This document shows positions 62,663-64,000 of a stretch of 64,000 nt of DNA, one piece after another (the stretch's first letter is position 1; each line of letters starts with the position of its first letter). The stretch is from Teredinibacter turnerae (GTDB lineage Bacteria > Pseudomonadota > Gammaproteobacteria > Pseudomonadales > Cellvibrionaceae), in the NCBI RefSeq assembly GCF_037935975.1, contig NZ_CP149817.1:310001-374000 (forward strand), read 5' to 3'. The notes under the pieces are model-generated. The model was not told the origin of the DNA. It was given only the letters and a program-made list of their open reading frames with translations, and did not search any database. Position numbers and translations under genes: made by a program.

Positions 62663-64000
62663 ATGAATAACGCGCCAATAGGGCGGCTTTTACGTTGCAC
62701 CGCCGCAATCGTGTTTCTGGTTATGGGGGCAATACCCCGGGCCTATAGTCAAACTAACTGTGTCTGCAATTGGTATGGTCAGGGCGACTGGCCGTTGTGT
62801 AGCACGCAATCGAGTGGTTGGGGTTACGAAAATGGGCAAAGCTGTATAGGTGAAACGACCTGTAATAGCCAGGGAGAATACAGCCCTGGTGGGGTCGAGT
62901 GTACTAATGGCTCATCGAGTTCATCCAGTTCAAGCTCGTCCAGTTCGAGCTCCTCGAGTTCCTCTAGCTCCTCAAGTTCGAGCAGCTCATCCAGCTCTTC
63001 AACGTCTGCCAGTAGTAGCAGTTCCTCCAGCGGTGGCACAGCGCTGCAACTGGAGTTGGAAGACTTTGCAGGCCAGCCCGGTTTTGCACCTTTAACGGCG
63101 GTTGCCGACAGCTCGGCGTCCGGCGGTGCTTATGTGGTATGGGCAAATAGCGGCTCGCAGCAAATTAATACGACCAGTGCCGACGGCGTGGCGGGTCGAG
63201 TCGAAATTAATTTCAGTACCACACAGGCCACGGAAGTGGCGCTGTCCGTACGGGCGAATCTTGCCACCGCTGACGACGATTCGTTTTTTTATAAAATGGA
63301 TAGCGGCGCTTGGGGTACCCAGAATAATACCCAAACGTCGGGGTGGCAGGACATCAGCGTCGCGAGCTTTACTCTGGCCGCAGGCAGTCATCGGTTGCAA
63401 ATTCTACGGCGGGAAGACGGCGCGCGGATGGACGCTGTATTGCTCTCTGTCGCTGCAGGAACTATTGCGGCTGGCGGTAGCAGTTCAAGCTCCAGCTCGT
63501 CCAGTTCAAGTTCGTCCAGCTCGAGTTCCAGCGGCGGGCAACTGCCAGCAGACATACAGGTGATACCGCAAACCCGTTACCAGACGGTCGACGGCTTTGG
63601 TGCTGCGCTGCCAATGTGGACAACTAACATGTTAACGTCTGACGAGGTGCGCACGCTGGTGGGGATGGACGATGATGAGCTTGGCCTCAGTATTATCCGC
63701 ACCATTATCAGCCCGAATACCAGTGAGTGGTCGCTGGCTGTCGATAACCTGCGCGATGCAAAAGCGTTTGGCGATAATGTAAAAATTCTTGCCAGTCCCT
63801 GGTCGCCGCCGGCGTTTATGAAAACGAACAACAGCACCACCAGCGGGGGTAAGCTGCTTACCAGTTATTACGATGACTACGCTGAGCACTTGAACAGCTT
63901 CGTCGATACCATGGCTGCACAAAATATCCGGATTGATGTGGTGTCCGTGCAAAATGAACCGGACTGGCATCCAGATTACGATTCCTGCGATTGGAGCGGC
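62663..64000 (+). CDS. Secreted multidomain glycoside hydrolase: CBM10, poly-Ser, CBM, poly-Ser, GH30 (right end cut)
   Basis: Open to the window edge (446 codons). Sec signal about 1-30 (AAIVFLVMGAIPRAYSQ). Then a CBM10 cellulose-binding module (CNWYGQGDWPLC and paired cysteines), a serine linker, a CBM6/35-type module (LELEDF at its start, DAVLLS at its end), a second serine linker and a GH30 catalytic domain with VDGFGAALPMWT and VQNEPDW, whose Glu is the acid/base. GH30 enzymes of this kind cut glucuronoxylan or other beta-glycans. Poly-serine linkers are typical of Cellvibrio/Teredinibacter secreted enzymes. AAGGAGA is 7 bases before ATG 62663. The nucleophile Glu lies beyond the window. 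Confidence 0.88.
   Translation, partial: MNNAPIGRLLRCTAAIVFLVMGAIPRAYSQTNCVCNWYGQGDWPLCSTQSSGWGYENGQSCIGETTCNSQGEYSPGGVECTNGSSSSSSSSSSSSSSSSSSSSSSSSSSSSSSTSASSSSSSSGGTALQLELEDFAGQPGFAPLTAVADSSASGGAYVVWANSGSQQINTTSADGVAGRVEINFSTTQATEVALSVRANLATADDDSFFYKMDSGAWGTQNNTQTSGWQDISVASFTLAAGSHRLQILRREDGARMDAVLLSVAAGTIAAGGSSSSSSSSSSSSSSSSSSGGQLPADIQVIPQTRYQTVDGFGAALPMWTTNMLTSDEVRTLVGMDDDELGLSIIRTIISPNTSEWSLAVDNLRDAKAFGDNVKILASPWSPPAFMKTNNSTTSGGKLLTSYYDDYAEHLNSFVDTMAAQNIRIDVVSVQNEPDWHPDYDSCDWSG

Overview
The window looks like a chromosomal segment of a marine, polysaccharide-degrading gammaproteobacterium of the Cellvibrionaceae type (Teredinibacter or Saccharophagus-like). The pointers are a CBM10 / poly-serine-linker / GH30 secreted enzyme at the right edge, a ybhP-clsB-ybhN operon, Rep helicase, a class-I cytochrome c, and a moderate base composition. 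The species is an inference; no rRNA is present.

Layout. 1-8408 (+): the end of a sulfotransferase, a PAPS-supply set (cysQ, cysD, fused cysNC) and four glycosyltransferases, the last a WecG/TagA-type enzyme fused to a STAS domain. 8430-11083: two more glycosyltransferases. 11897-17426: two large paralogous lipoproteins. 17495-23088 (-): glycosyltransferase, Wzx flippase, Wzy-like polymerase and a GT-C membrane glycosyltransferase. 23334-25249: a GMC oxidoreductase with a small Tat-signal partner. 25666-27762: a third paralogous lipoprotein. 28003-44501: a biosynthetic cluster with an asparagine-synthetase-like protein, AsnB, a free carrier protein, a membrane-anchored hydrolase, a KS-AT-ACP-TE polyketide synthase, two acyltransferase-3 proteins, a divergent C-A-PCP NRPS whose pocket reads as serine-type, a methyltransferase-carrier fusion and a condensation protein with a TubC-type docking domain. 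44707-45353: tRNA-Arg and cytochrome c. 45709-50190: a polyprenyl-phosphate-arabinose operon (flippase-like protein, HAD-UbiA fusion, DprE1, DprE2). 50224-59414: rep, an outer-membrane barrel, ybhP-clsB-ybhN, two hemerythrin-family proteins, a small membrane protein and CsbD. 59580-62339: a CheY-like regulator, a histidine kinase and a GGDEF-EAL protein, the last two fused head-to-head through broken PAS domains. 62663-64000: the start of a GH30 enzyme.

How it fits together. The left half reads as one surface-polysaccharide locus: PAPS supply and sulfotransferase point to a sulfated polymer, Wzx and Wzy to a Wzy-dependent route, and the three lipoproteins to exported partners of that polymer. 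No initiating glycosyltransferase, Wza or Wzc is in the window, so the locus must continue to the left or elsewhere. The PKS/NRPS set directly follows and shares its direction with the third lipoprotein; whether it makes a separate metabolite or an acyl/aminoacyl decoration is open. The arabinose-donor operon could feed the GT-C enzyme, because the two have matching family features.

The most notable points are the HAD-UbiA-DprE1-DprE2 operon, the head-to-head truncated kinase and GGDEF-EAL genes, the three stalk-variable lipoproteins, the GT26-STAS fusion, and the compact hybrid PKS/NRPS cluster embedded next to an exopolysaccharide locus.
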